Positions 55,001 to 63,740 of a stretch of 64,000 nucleotides of DNA are shown piece by piece. Source of the stretch: RGIG8244 sp045639325 (GTDB taxonomy: Bacteria; Verrucomicrobiota; Lentisphaeria; Victivallales; UBA1829); contig JAZUCU010000040.1 in the NCBI GenBank assembly GCA_045639325.1, positions 6,464 through 70,463 of the forward strand, read 5' to 3'. Under the pieces are notes generated by a model. It was not told the DNA's origin and searched no databases. It saw only the letters and a list, made by a program, of their open reading frames with translations. Both the position numbers and the translations under genes were made by a program. The first letter of the stretch is position 1. Each line of letters starts with the position of its first letter.

Positions 55001-55525
55001 CGCATTTTCCCTGCGGACAGTGTTGGTGAAACGGTGAAAGTTTATGATGAAACCCGTCAGAACGTTCTGGAACAGATCGTATTCCCCCGTACCGAGAACG
55101 GTTCTTCTCTTGCCGACTTTATTGCGGAAAAGGACGATTATCTGGGCATGTTCTGTGTGACCGTTGACGGTGCCGATAAGTATGCAGCAGAAGATGAATA
55201 TGACTCTCTGCTGTGCAAAACGTTGGCGGAATGTCTTGCCGAAGCTTTTGCCGAAAAATTGCATCAGGCAATGCGACTGCGTGACTGGGGCTTTGCGGCG
55301 GATGAAAAACTTTCCGTTGATGAATTGTTTGACGGCAAACCGCAGGGTATCCGTGCGGCTCCCGGTTATCCGACCTGTCCGGATCACAGTTTGAAACGCC
55401 CGCTGTTCCGTCTGCTCAACGTGGAAGAAAACACCGGTGCGTCCTTGACGGAAACGGATATGATCATGCCGAACGCTTCTGTTTGTGCGTATATCTTTGC
55501 ATCGGAAGACAGTTTCTATTTCTGA
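52052..55525 (+). CDS. metH: Cobalamin-dependent methionine synthase
   Basis: 1157 residues (E. coli MetH 1227). All four modules are present: homocysteine-binding barrel with zinc ligands Cys250, Cys313 and Cys314; the methyltetrahydrofolate (pterin) barrel (NIGERANVAGSRKF); the cobalamin domain with DVHDIGKN, whose His760 ligates cobalt; and the S-adenosylmethionine activation domain (RAAPGYPTCPDHS) at the C-terminus. It transfers methyl from 5-methyltetrahydrofolate to homocysteine. Not in an operon with metabolic partners. It has a promoter of its own and ends at a convergent terminator. Confidence 0.97.
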   Translation: MNHNCRSALLYEALKKRILILDGAMGTMLQSFHPEEADFRGDILKDHPVPLKGNNDVLGLTRPEFPRNVHRMYLEAGADIIETNTFNSNKVSQEEYQLSHLAYDLALAGTRNARAEADLFTAKTPDKPRFVAGSIGPTSKTLSMSPDVSNPAYRDLTFDDMVAAYRPAVEGMLDGGADMLLIETIFDTLNAKAAVYAAIQVFEERKTSLPIMFSGTVSDSSGRLLAGQNVEAFLISVMHTPGLLSIGFNCALGAAEMRPHIEELAGKAPCFVSAHPNAGLPDEAGRYTQTPAQMAEIIAGFAKDGLLNIVGGCCGTNPDYIRAIAEAVKDYAPRVIPDIPKKLRLAGLDPVVVSDSLPFLNIGERANVAGSRKFLNLMKAEDYPAGLRICRSQVENGAQVLDVNMDDALLDSEKVMNTFLLNLASDPDIARAPLMIDSSRWEVLRGGLARAQGKCIVNSLSLKEGESAFLEKAKEARKFGAAILAMAFDEKGQADTVERRVEVCRRMYKLLTEKANVPPEDIIFDPNVFAVATGMPEHDSCAIDFIEAVRRIKQEMPLCTVSGGLSNVSFSFRGNEPVRRALHSVFLYHGIRAGLGMAIVNAAQLDIYDDIEPELRAAAEAVILNTSPDAAEKLLAIAAGIKNEAGANTAEKVPQWRTEPLEKRLSIALVRGDDAYLTEDLDEAMAKYQSAVTLIEGPLMDGMFTAGQLFGEGKMFLPQVVKTARTMKRAVEILTPYLEEANAGVNAGTIVLATVKGDVHDIGKNIVSVILRCNGFRVVDLGVMVPCETILEAIKRENPDAVALSGLITPSLAEMEFVAEKMEAAGLKIPLFVGGATTSKEHTALHIQPKYSGPCVQTCDASEIIPAMKAALSDRENFCKELAQTYQAILEAKNAPQKTAVSKRATVKTQNASPAPAVKDLQVIGASVQDLQAYIDWKLFYHIWNVKGRTPESEDARKQLRADGEAMLAKLHKLNALMPKAVYRIFPADSVGETVKVYDETRQNVLEQIVFPRTENGSSLADFIAEKDDYLGMFCVTVDGADKYAAEDEYDSLLCKTLAECLAEAFAEKLHQAMRLRDWGFAADEKLSVDELFDGKPQGIRAAPGYPTCPDHSLKRPLFRLLNVEENTGASLTETDMIMPNASVCAYIFASEDSFYF

Positions 55526-55551
55526 TTTTTCTATTCCGAATATAAAATAAT

Positions 55552-55595
55552 AACCCGGTTCTGTTATTTTTTACAACAGAACCGGGTTTATTTTT
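55552..55595. terminator. Bidirectional terminator between metH and the SDR gene
   Basis: Perfect 14-bp stem AACCCGGTTCTGTT (55552-55565) with AACAGAACCGGGTT (55575-55588), followed by a T-rich tail. It can serve metH on plus and the seven-gene IclR operon on minus. Confidence 0.9.
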
Positions 55596-55614
55596 ATCTG
55601 CTTTTTGAGTCAGA

Positions 55615-56352
55615 TCAGAGCTGCATACCACCTGCAACAGGGATTTCTGCACCGGTAACATATCCGGCGGCATCCGAGGCGAGGAATAATGCAATTCCTG
55701 CGCAGTCTTCGGGTGTGCCGAACCGTTTTGCCGGGATGATTTCCCGCAGATTGTCAGCAAATTCCTTATTGCTGAGAACCTGTGCGTTGCGATCGGTTTC
55801 GATCACGCCGGGCAGAACGGTATTGGCTGTGATGCCGTAAGCGGCATATTTTTTTGCCGTTGAGAGCATGAGATTCGCCAATGCCGCTTTGGTCGTAGCA
55901 TAAATGCCCAGACGGTCCGCGGGGCGGATCTGGTTGATGCTGCTGATGGCAATGATTCTGCCCCATTTGTTTTCCATCATGCCGGGTGCAAACGCTCCGA
56001 TCAGCTGAAAACAGGACGCGACATTTGTCTGCATCTGACGGTTGAATTCTTCCACCGTGAAATTTTCAATTCCCGTATAAGACTGAACGGAACCGTTGAG
56101 AATCAGCACATCCACATTTCCGAGGATTTTGCGGACGTTGTCGGCAAGGATGCTCACATCTTCCGGCTTGCTCAAATCACCGGCAACATAGGGAGATTGT
56201 GCCGCTTCTGCCGCCTTGATCAGTTTTTCCGATTCTGTCGCACCATGATAAAGGACCGTTGCACCGGCTTTGACACAGGCATCGGCAATGGCTTTCCCGA
56301 TACCGCGTGCGGATCCGGTGACAAATATTTTTTTATCTTTCAGGTCAAACAT
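55615..56352 (-). CDS. Short-chain dehydrogenase/reductase
   Basis: 245 residues. Motifs: TGSARGIG (12-19), LNGS, the catalytic Ser (AISSINQ) and YATTK (Tyr and Lys), then PGVIETD. Classical SDR with NAD(P) and probably a 3-oxoacyl or sugar/polyol substrate. It is the last gene of the IclR operon, 15 bp after the GH10 gene; oxidation of a sugar-derived alcohol is inferred. Confidence 0.93.
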   Translation of the reverse strand: MFDLKDKKIFVTGSARGIGKAIADACVKAGATVLYHGATESEKLIKAAEAAQSPYVAGDLSKPEDVSILADNVRKILGNVDVLILNGSVQSYTGIENFTVEEFNRQMQTNVASCFQLIGAFAPGMMENKWGRIIAISSINQIRPADRLGIYATTKAALANLMLSTAKKYAAYGITANTVLPGVIETDRNAQVLSNKEFADNLREIIPAKRFGTPEDCAGIALFLASDAAGYVTGAEIPVAGGMQL

Positions 56353-56367
56353 AATGATCCTTTACTC

Positions 56368-57813
56368 TTATGCCAGATGAACGATCTGTTCCTGCTTGCT
56401 GCCGTTTTCGGCTGTCCAGCTGAGCCGGTAAGTACCACGGAAGCCGCGGAATTTGACCGTGCCGCCTGCCGCCGCTTTGAGGGAACATTTTGTCATCCAC
56501 TGATTCTTGATCAGATCCTCCAACGCATGATAAGCCGGTTTCGGATCCATATCGCGGGAGAAGAGACCGGAGACGGAAGGTTCACCGGGTGCACCGCAAT
56601 CATCCACCACGTTCCACCATGTAATACCCATCATCTTTTCTGTGCTGAACCAGAGACGGTACAGGTTGCGTGTGATGACTTCCTGAATTTCCTGACCGCG
56701 TGCGTCGTTATTGGGCGCAGTGATGGTGATTTCACTCAGGTGAATGGGGCGTCCGGCCTGGGAAAGACGTGCCATGGTTGTCATGACATTTTCCGGAGAC
56801 TGGACGTCTGATTTGCCGTCAGCGATATCAAGGCAGGTCTGGGGGTTGAACAGGTGCATCTGTGCGCCGACAATATCAATCTTGCAGCCGCGTTTATCCA
56901 AATCGGCGATCTGGTCGACATAAGCCTGAGAGAGGTTGTAGTCGTTGATATTGAGTTTTGCTTTTTTCGGCAGAACGGCATCGCTGATCTTGAATGCGCG
57001 ATAGGTGTAGTCGCCGGGCATGGGGCCGTAATGACTCTTGCACAAGGGCGCATCGGGGATCATGTTCCCCCATTGGAAGTCGGTTGCACTTTCGTTGCAA
57101 ACGTCCCAGCTGTGGACTTTGTCGCCGTAACGGAACGCAATTTCCGAGATCCGTTTTGTCATGAGGAGCTGGAGTTCGACAGCCAGTTCCGGCATGAGTT
57201 TATGGATCTGTTCTGCGGAATATTCTGCCAGAATATCAGCCATCGGATTGCGGTCGGCAAAGGGTGCTTCTGCGGGGAGACGGTCGCGGAAGTGTTTGGG
57301 ATATTTGTTGACGAGCCAATCGGGCTGCATCCATTTGTAATTACCCCAGACCAGCGGATGACCGTGGATGCGGATCCCTTTCTTTTCGCAGAAATCGATA
57401 ACGGGATCGGTTGCGGGACGGCGCCAATGGGGTTCATTTTTCGGGTCTTTTACGGTGTTCCAGTATTCCGCAGTATCCCGGAATTCCTGTGCAAACCGGG
57501 GCTTGCCTTCTTCCAGTTCAAATCTGCGCCAGTAGAAAGCGACGGTGGCACTGTTGAATATATCGCCGTACAGGGCTTTATACTTTTCATTACGCTCATC
57601 GGTTCCGAGCTGATCATAGTTGAAGATATGGGCACCGAAAATAAAATCGTGCTTGATCTGTTCCACTTTGACCGGTGTACCGGCTTTGAGACCTTTGATT
57701 TTGAATGTGCCGTCTGCTTTCCGGTTCTTTTCAATATTGGCATCGATCTGTGCCTGGACGTCATCATTCCAAAGATTCCAATAACCTTTTTTCATGACTT
57801 TTGATTTTTTCAT
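56368..57813 (-). CDS. Cytoplasmic GH10 xylanase-family enzyme A
   Basis: 481 residues from ATG 57813, which has GGAG about eight bases upstream; the start six codons earlier has none. No signal peptide. An N-terminal beta domain (about 20-75, FKIKGLKAGTPVKVEQIKHDF) leads into the GH10 TIM barrel. Acid/base Glu241 lies in WDVCNES and nucleophile Glu361 in HLSEITI. A short beta domain is at the end. GH10 enzymes cleave beta-1,4-xylan and related chains; an intracellular one most likely works on imported xylo-oligosaccharides. It lies between RraA (36 bp) and SDR (15 bp). Confidence 0.9.
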   Translation of the reverse strand: MKKSKVMKKGYWNLWNDDVQAQIDANIEKNRKADGTFKIKGLKAGTPVKVEQIKHDFIFGAHIFNYDQLGTDERNEKYKALYGDIFNSATVAFYWRRFELEEGKPRFAQEFRDTAEYWNTVKDPKNEPHWRRPATDPVIDFCEKKGIRIHGHPLVWGNYKWMQPDWLVNKYPKHFRDRLPAEAPFADRNPMADILAEYSAEQIHKLMPELAVELQLLMTKRISEIAFRYGDKVHSWDVCNESATDFQWGNMIPDAPLCKSHYGPMPGDYTYRAFKISDAVLPKKAKLNINDYNLSQAYVDQIADLDKRGCKIDIVGAQMHLFNPQTCLDIADGKSDVQSPENVMTTMARLSQAGRPIHLSEITITAPNNDARGQEIQEVITRNLYRLWFSTEKMMGITWWNVVDDCGAPGEPSVSGLFSRDMDPKPAYHALEDLIKNQWMTKCSLKAAAGGTVKFRGFRGTYRLSWTAENGSKQEQIVHLA

Positions 57814-57849
57814 GGTGTCAGCTCCATTCATTTTTTTTGATTACAGAAA

Positions 57850-58605
57850 TCAGAAATAACCGCCTTTGTCGATGATTTCGCTGATGGTGTCGCCCTGGCG
57901 TACCCAGGAGAAGATATCAACTTCGTTCCGTTCGATACCTTCGGCACGGAGCAGAACGTCGTATGCGATTTCACGCGGGATACACAGAACACCGTCAATG
58001 TCACCGAAAATGATGTCGCCGGGGCGGACTGTCACTTTACCGATACGGATGGGGACCTGATAATGGGTAATCATGCAGCGACCGAGAGAGCCGTTGCTTG
58101 TGCGATATTTGTAGAAGACGGGGAATTTCTGTTCCAGGATCTGTTTTGTATCACGGATACCCCCGGCGATCACGGCACCGCGGATGCCTTTTGTGATAGC
58201 TGTTGCAGTCATAACGCCACCCCAGAGAGAGGCTTCGGTATCTTCAGAGGTATCCCAGACAACGACGCCTTCCGGTTTGAAATCGTCGAGCATCTGAGCG
58301 CGGAACGTCATTTCTCCTTCGATCATGACGTTGGGAGCACTTTTGACGGTGAATGCTTCGCCGCAGACGGTCATTTCATCCCGCAGGGGCATGATGTCGC
58401 TGGGCAGATTCTGGTTGATGAGACAGAGTTCGCGCATAACGTCGTTGATGCAGCCGGTATAAAGTTTTTCATACCGTTCGCAGAGTTCCTTGATGGGAAT
58501 GGGAATTTCGCAGTTCGGGATTCTCTGACGGGTTGCGATGAGTTTATCGAGTTTCATCAATCCGGCTTCTTTTGCTTTTTCGCGCATGTCTTTCAATGAG
58601 GGCAT
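57850..58605 (-). CDS. RraA-family aldolase-like protein
   Basis: 251 residues. The RraA/4-hydroxy-4-methyl-2-oxoglutarate aldolase fold is shown by VKSAPN, WGGVMTATA (128-136), AGGIRDTKQI with Arg151 and Asp152, and PGDIIFGDIDGVLCIP. These enzymes cleave 2-keto acids and use a divalent metal. Next to an enolase-superfamily dehydratase, it may cleave a keto-deoxy sugar acid. It is flanked by GH13 (31 bp) and GH10 (36 bp). Confidence 0.9.
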   Translation of the reverse strand: MPSLKDMREKAKEAGLMKLDKLIATRQRIPNCEIPIPIKELCERYEKLYTGCINDVMRELCLINQNLPSDIMPLRDEMTVCGEAFTVKSAPNVMIEGEMTFRAQMLDDFKPEGVVVWDTSEDTEASLWGGVMTATAITKGIRGAVIAGGIRDTKQILEQKFPVFYKYRTSNGSLGRCMITHYQVPIRIGKVTVRPGDIIFGDIDGVLCIPREIAYDVLLRAEGIERNEVDIFSWVRQGDTISEIIDKGGYF

Positions 58606-58636
58606 GTTGTTTTCTCCTTATATAAGTGTTGTTGTT

Positions 58637-59959
58637 TTATGATTTCTTGATCAGGACTGCATAACCGTATTTTTCAAGCGTAATGGTGTTACCGCTGCGG
58701 GTCATGCTACGTTCCATAACCGGTGTAATTGCTGTATAATCCGCCAGAATGTCATGGGTGAATGTCTTTGTGCCGCGTCCCAGATTGACCAGACAGATCG
58801 CCTGAGCGCCATCTTCAGCGGTTCGTGCGATGGCACAGATGTCATCCATGGATTCATGATGGAGAAATTCCGTATTGCCGTACAGCAGAGCGGGCTCCGT
58901 CCGGTGGAGTTCTGCCAGTTTCTGGAAGAAGGCAAACCGTTCTGCCGGATCGGTGGAGCGGTCGATATAATACGTGCCTTTCAAGCTGAAAATGCTGTGG
59001 CGGGCATAATCTTTGTATTCGCATCCGTTATACAGGAACGGGACACCATCCAGACAGTAACAGAGAACGTATGCGGCTTCGCATTTTTCGTGGCTGAACT
59101 TTTCCACACGACCGTAATAATTATCATTTGCGGTATCGTGATGTTCGATTCCACGCAAGACCATTCCGCCTTCACATTTGCTGTGTTCCTTGTTCCAGAC
59201 ATTTTCCAGATCGGAAACCGGGGCTTCGTATGCAAAAATCAATTGCATGGCATGTTGTAAAAATGCCTGGGAATAATTGATATCGAATGCATAGACCTGT
59301 TCTTCCGGACGGAATGGCAGTTCATTTTCATCCAGCATGATAAAGTCCGGGCGGATCGCTTTGATCCGGCGTACACCTTCTTCCCAGAAATCCAGCGGAA
59401 CGTAGCCGCCCACATCGCACCGGTAGGCATCGATTCCGAATTTTTCCACAAAATACAGCATATTTTTCCACAGATGATCCCGGAGTTCCGGTTTGTCAAA
59501 ATCAATTGTGCAGAAATTGTAACTGTTCAGTTGCGGTGTGCCGTCCTCGTTCTGTTTGACATATTGCGGATATTTTACGCCGAATGAGGGACCGGCGTGC
59601 ATATAGACCAGATCAAACATGACTTTCAGGTTCCGGTCATGAGCCGCTTTGACAAAGGAATGAACATCCTCTTCTGTCCCGTATTCCGGGTCGATTTCGA
59701 AGTAGTCCATCTGCCGGTACGGATTCCGTGGGTTCTCGATCCCCGACCGTCTCTGGCGCATACTCCAATAGGATTTGTTCGGATGATCGTCTGACATGAC
59801 GATGGGGCAGAGATATACGATATCGGCACCGGTCGCAGCAACATCGTCCAGATATTGTTCCGCTGCTTTCAGCGTACCTTCTTTTGTAAAAGAACGGAGA
59901 TTGATCTGATAAATGATCGCTTTCCGTACAGCATCGGTAGGTGTTTTGACTTTCAGCAT
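58637..59959 (-). CDS. GH13 alpha-amylase-family enzyme
   Basis: 440 residues, no signal peptide. Region I is DLVYMHAG, region II DAYRCDVGG with nucleophile Asp182, region III LDENEL with Glu211 as probable acid/base, and region IV EHHDTAND with Asp275. The third region differs from the usual order, so the assignment of Glu211 is less sure. It would cleave or transfer alpha-glucosidic bonds. In an operon of beta-xylanase genes a GH13 member is unusual. Confidence 0.88.
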   Translation of the reverse strand: MLKVKTPTDAVRKAIIYQINLRSFTKEGTLKAAEQYLDDVAATGADIVYLCPIVMSDDHPNKSYWSMRQRRSGIENPRNPYRQMDYFEIDPEYGTEEDVHSFVKAAHDRNLKVMFDLVYMHAGPSFGVKYPQYVKQNEDGTPQLNSYNFCTIDFDKPELRDHLWKNMLYFVEKFGIDAYRCDVGGYVPLDFWEEGVRRIKAIRPDFIMLDENELPFRPEEQVYAFDINYSQAFLQHAMQLIFAYEAPVSDLENVWNKEHSKCEGGMVLRGIEHHDTANDNYYGRVEKFSHEKCEAAYVLCYCLDGVPFLYNGCEYKDYARHSIFSLKGTYYIDRSTDPAERFAFFQKLAELHRTEPALLYGNTEFLHHESMDDICAIARTAEDGAQAICLVNLGRGTKTFTHDILADYTAITPVMERSMTRSGNTITLEKYGYAVLIKKS

Positions 59960-59963
59960 AGTT

Positions 59964-61346
59964 TTATTCTCTCCATGTTTTCAGGGAACCATCCGCTTGT
60001 GTTTGAAAATAGACAAACTTGCTCAGTTCCTTGTTGAGGTGAATGGATGTATTTTTTACTGTTCCATCGGCAAAGGTGATCTCAAGATCATATTCTCCGT
60101 AGAAGCCCTTGAACGGTGCAACACCGTATTCGTTACTTTCCGATTCCGTTTCCGTATGCCATTCCTTGTGAATGAGGTTGTACAGCATATCGTAGACCGG
60201 CTTTTTGGTGAAGTCGTAACGGATCAGACCGCCGTGATAATAATTTTCCCCGGCTGTCATGTCGCCCTGCGGTGCAAAGGCGGCAAAGCCATCGACCAGA
60301 TTCCAATAGAGAATGGCTTCCATGGACTCATGACTGAACCACATGGAGTAGATGTTGCGCATGATTTCTGCCTGAATTTCTTCGTCGCCTGCCGTGTAAG
60401 AATATGCCGGGATCGTGAGCTCGGTAATCTGGATGTTACGCTTGAGTTTACCGTAGGTATCCAGAATATCATAGATCCGTTGCGGATCGTAATAGACCGC
60501 CGTTTCCCGCTGTTCATCTTCACGTCTGTAGAACATGTGATACTGCATCCCGATCGCATCAATACGCAATCCTTTCAGCAGGGCACGTTCGATCTGTGCG
60601 TAATAAGGACTCCGGTTGCCGTAATAACCCGCCACGCTTTCCCAGACACGGGAATGAGCTTCGTTGATGATCAGACGGTTCGCCGGGAAAAAGCGGTCCG
60701 CCTGATCAAAACTCCATTCCACAAAATCATCCTGATAATACATGTTGGCTTTAATTGAGGGATGACGATGTCCCCAGAACGTTTCGTTGGTCACTTCCCA
60801 GTCACGGATACGATCCGCATAACGTTCGGCAAGTTCACGGAACCGCTTGGAGAGCAACCGTTTTTCTTTGTCGATGGTCCCGCATGCCCATTCCGGGGTG
60901 AAATAGGCATAATTCAAACAATGGGCTTTCGGCATGATGTTGTTGGCTTCGCAATATTCCAGACAAAGATCCGGGGCAGGGCGACGATAGATTTTCGGGC
61001 TGTCCTTTGCAAAACGGGGTTTTCCCTGTTCCGGTTCCAAATCGACCCAATAAAAGGGCAGGGTGGCAATATTGAACAGATCGGCATAGTATTTCTTGTA
61101 CATGTCGTTCTGTTCTTTTGAGTCGAATTCTTCCAGCATGAACAGATTCGCACCGAATTTGAAATCATGGGTCTTCTGTTTTACTTTGACCTTGACGCCA
61201 CTCAATGGTTTGCCGTCTTTGTCCTGAAAATTCAAACTCATAAAGCCTTTGCGGTTCGTTTCAATGCCGCTTTTGATACGGTCATCCATATACGCCTGAT
61301 GGCGCGCAAAGGCTTTTAATACATCTTTTCTATTTGCATCACTCAT
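59964..61346 (-). CDS. Cytoplasmic GH10 xylanase-family enzyme B
   Basis: 460 residues, no signal peptide. An N-terminal beta domain (about 30-70, LNFQDKDGKPLSGVKVKVKQ) precedes the GH10 barrel. Acid/base Glu188 is in DWEVTNE and nucleophile Glu309 in QITELTI. Its barrel and that of GH10 A share the NLVDGFAA / NVVDDCGA region and an N-terminal THDFKFG / KHDFIFG motif, but differ widely elsewhere. It ends 4 bp before the GH13 gene. Confidence 0.9.
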   Translation of the reverse strand: MSDANRKDVLKAFARHQAYMDDRIKSGIETNRKGFMSLNFQDKDGKPLSGVKVKVKQKTHDFKFGANLFMLEEFDSKEQNDMYKKYYADLFNIATLPFYWVDLEPEQGKPRFAKDSPKIYRRPAPDLCLEYCEANNIMPKAHCLNYAYFTPEWACGTIDKEKRLLSKRFRELAERYADRIRDWEVTNETFWGHRHPSIKANMYYQDDFVEWSFDQADRFFPANRLIINEAHSRVWESVAGYYGNRSPYYAQIERALLKGLRIDAIGMQYHMFYRREDEQRETAVYYDPQRIYDILDTYGKLKRNIQITELTIPAYSYTAGDEEIQAEIMRNIYSMWFSHESMEAILYWNLVDGFAAFAPQGDMTAGENYYHGGLIRYDFTKKPVYDMLYNLIHKEWHTETESESNEYGVAPFKGFYGEYDLEITFADGTVKNTSIHLNKELSKFVYFQTQADGSLKTWRE

Positions 61347-61369
61347 GATTCAGCCTTTCAAAGAAAAAC

Positions 61370-62683
61370 TTATGACCACTGACGGTCGTTAGCCCATTCT
61401 TTATCCCATTCATCGGTCGGTGCCCAGGCTTCCGGGAAGCCTTCGCAGAGATGTTCATTAATCAAATCTTCATTCAGAGATTCGATACCGAGACCCGGTG
61501 CATCCGGAACGGTGATGTAACCGCCGTCATAATGCAATGCCGGGTTCACCAGATCGCCCCACCACGGCACGTCGACACTGTGGAGTTCCAGTGACATGAA
61601 GTTGCGTGTGGCTGCGGCAACATGAACCGCTGCCATACAGGCAATCGGACTTTCTGCCATGTGGATGTTCATTTGGGCTCCGTATTCTTCTGCCAGGTCG
61701 CCGATCTTCTTTGTTTCAAGAATACCGCCCGCTGTCAGAACGTCGGGGTGAATCACAGCCAATGCGCCGGATTTGAGCAGCGGCAGGAAGTTTTCTTTCA
61801 GATAAATATCTTCGCCGGTACCCATGGGGACAGTTGTGGATTCGGCAAGACGTTTCCAATGATCGGTCATCTGCCACGGAATCGCATCTTCCATCCAGGC
61901 AAGATTATATTTTTCCAGACGTTTTGCCAATTTGATGCAGTCTTCAATCGGAATATGTCCCAGGTGGTCAATGGCAATCGGAATTTCATAACCGATTTCT
62001 TCGCGGACGTCTGCCATATATTTTTCCAGATAATCCAAACCGACTTCAGTCAGATGAATCCCCGTGAACGGATGAGCGGTATTGAACAGGTCGTATGCCG
62101 CACCGCGCATGGTACGCGGGTCGATGGAACCATGAGGTGTCTTGAAGACCTGTTTATATTCTCTCATTGTCTTGAGAAAACCGAGCGGAGCAGAAAGTGC
62201 ACCGGGGACATCCATCAAGAGCTCGATCCCCAGGTCCATTTTCAGGAAAGTGAAGCCGCGAGCCATACGTTCTTTGAGAGCTTTACCCATATCACGGCCG
62301 CCGCCTTCGGAGTCGGTGTCACAGTAACAACGGATTTTGTCACGATATTTGCCGCCGAGCAGCTGCCAGACCGGGACGCCCCAGGCTTTCCCTGCAATAT
62401 CCCAGCATGCCACTTCAATGGCGCATACGCCGCCCGCCTGACGGGAATCGCCGCCGAACTGTTTGATGCGGCGGAAAATCTTTTCCACGTTACACGGATT
62501 TTCGCCGAGGATACGGCTTTTCAACATGGCTGCATAAGTACGGCTGGAGGCGTCACGCACTTCCCCGTAACCGACAATGCCCTGATTGGTGTAGAGTTTG
62601 ACCAGTGTACAACGTTTCGGAGCACCGTCAATGTCCGCAAAACGCATGTCAGTGATTTTCAGTGTGGATGGATCGATTTTCAT
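61370..62683 (-). CDS. Enolase-superfamily (mandelate racemase/muconate lactonizing) enzyme
   Basis: 437 residues. The N-terminal capping domain (about 10-120) precedes the barrel. Lys148 in FLKMDLG is the likely base; Asp239, Glu265 and Glu291 (AIDH, WMED, TGED) bind Mg; His341 in NIHM may be the acid. Relatives dehydrate sugar acids such as galactonate or mannonate. It starts 3 bp after the IclR stop with SD AGGAGA at the end of that gene. Sugar acid dehydratase is the best call, with unknown substrate. Confidence 0.9.
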   Translation of the reverse strand: MKIDPSTLKITDMRFADIDGAPKRCTLVKLYTNQGIVGYGEVRDASSRTYAAMLKSRILGENPCNVEKIFRRIKQFGGDSRQAGGVCAIEVACWDIAGKAWGVPVWQLLGGKYRDKIRCYCDTDSEGGGRDMGKALKERMARGFTFLKMDLGIELLMDVPGALSAPLGFLKTMREYKQVFKTPHGSIDPRTMRGAAYDLFNTAHPFTGIHLTEVGLDYLEKYMADVREEIGYEIPIAIDHLGHIPIEDCIKLAKRLEKYNLAWMEDAIPWQMTDHWKRLAESTTVPMGTGEDIYLKENFLPLLKSGALAVIHPDVLTAGGILETKKIGDLAEEYGAQMNIHMAESPIACMAAVHVAAATRNFMSLELHSVDVPWWGDLVNPALHYDGGYITVPDAPGLGIESLNEDLINEHLCEGFPEAWAPTDEWDKEWANDRQWS

Positions 62684-62686
62684 AGT

Positions 62687-63436
62687 TCATTTCTCCTGTT
62701 GCATCAGAATTTCTGTACATTCCGATGCGTATTTTATTAATGTTTGTGATAAGTTTTTCTCTCTCGATGCGTGGAAGTCATCCTCCCAACCCAACAACGT
62801 CAATGCTCCGGTCAATTCTTCATTTTCATAAACCGCAGCACTCATCGCGTGGACATTCCAGCGATTGTTGTCGCAGACCACATACCCATTCTTGCGGAAA
62901 AATAAAATCCGCTTCATTAACAGTTTGCTGTCGGTCGATTCCGGGATGTTGTCCTGACATTTCAGCATCATCTCTGCTAGGTCCTCCGGGGAGTCTTGCG
63001 ATAACAATACCGTTCCGACAGATCCTTCGATAATCGGGAATTCTCCGCCGACTTTCCCGCTGACATGTACATTGGTCCGGGGATCCCCGCGCAGAATTGT
63101 AACCTGATTCAATCCGCGGCGGATGGAAAATTTACTGCTGAGTTTTGTCTCTTTCGCAAGACGGTCAAGCGTCCCCTGCAATTTCTGATAACGCGATGAA
63201 ACATCATGAAGGGTACGTAAAACCGGCAGAAGGCCGCCGCCCAAACGGAAACGGTTTGCATCTTCCCGGCTGATCCAGTCATATTCAAGCAACGTCTGCA
63301 GAATCCGGTAACAGGTGGTTGGTGTGATCCCCAACTGTTTTGCCAGTTCGGTACGCGATAAGGGCACATTGGATTTTCCGATGCACTCAATCAGCTGTAA
63401 CGTTTTTTCAACTGCAGGTATGGTGTTTTTGCTCAT
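62687..63436 (-). CDS. IclR-family transcriptional regulator
   Basis: 249 residues. The N-terminal winged helix (about 1-65; LSRTELAKQLGITPTTCYRIL) is followed by the IclR effector domain (about 80-245). It leads the seven-gene operon with dehydratase, GH10, GH13, RraA, GH10 and SDR, and probably senses one of the acids made there. Two inverted repeats 21 bp apart cover its promoter. Confidence 0.93.
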   Translation of the reverse strand: MSKNTIPAVEKTLQLIECIGKSNVPLSRTELAKQLGITPTTCYRILQTLLEYDWISREDANRFRLGGGLLPVLRTLHDVSSRYQKLQGTLDRLAKETKLSSKFSIRRGLNQVTILRGDPRTNVHVSGKVGGEFPIIEGSVGTVLLSQDSPEDLAEMMLKCQDNIPESTDSKLLMKRILFFRKNGYVVCDNNRWNVHAMSAAVYENEELTGALTLLGWEDDFHASREKNLSQTLIKYASECTEILMQQEK

Positions 63437-63451
63437 TTTTTAATAGTGGCG

Positions 63452-63490
63452 TTTCATATTTGAAATATTAAGTTTCTATTTTGAAATCAA
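63452..63490 (-). promoter_or_regulatory. IclR promoter with tandem operator-like palindromes
   Basis: Minus strand TTGATT (63490-63485), 17-bp spacer, TATTTC (63467-63462). TTTCATATTTGAAA (63452-63465) and TTTCTATTTTGAAA (63473-63486) are inverted repeats with starts 21 bp apart, two turns of the helix. They overlap both boxes, fitting autorepression. Confidence 0.65.
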
Positions 63491-63740
63491 TATATCATCT
63501 GCAAAAGAAAATAGCAAGAAAAAAAGTAATTATTTTTGGAAAAAATCGCATATATCTTATAAAATATAATATCGTTCATTTATAAAGCACATCCACAGAT
63601 ATCCCATAATTTTTCAAAAAAGGGACTTTAAACCGTCATTTGAACGGAAGATTTTCAGATTTTTGAAAAGTGATTTTTTCAGATTTTTATGATACAAGTT
63701 AAAACTTCCCGTCCGTAGCAACATTGATAAATCGCAAAAT
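63491..63740. other. A/T-rich noncoding region
   Basis: No gene recognised. It has poly-A/T runs and a repeated TTTTCAGATTTTT stretch near 63650-63690. Nothing else was identified until the GC-richer cassette that starts at about 63741. Confidence 0.6.
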
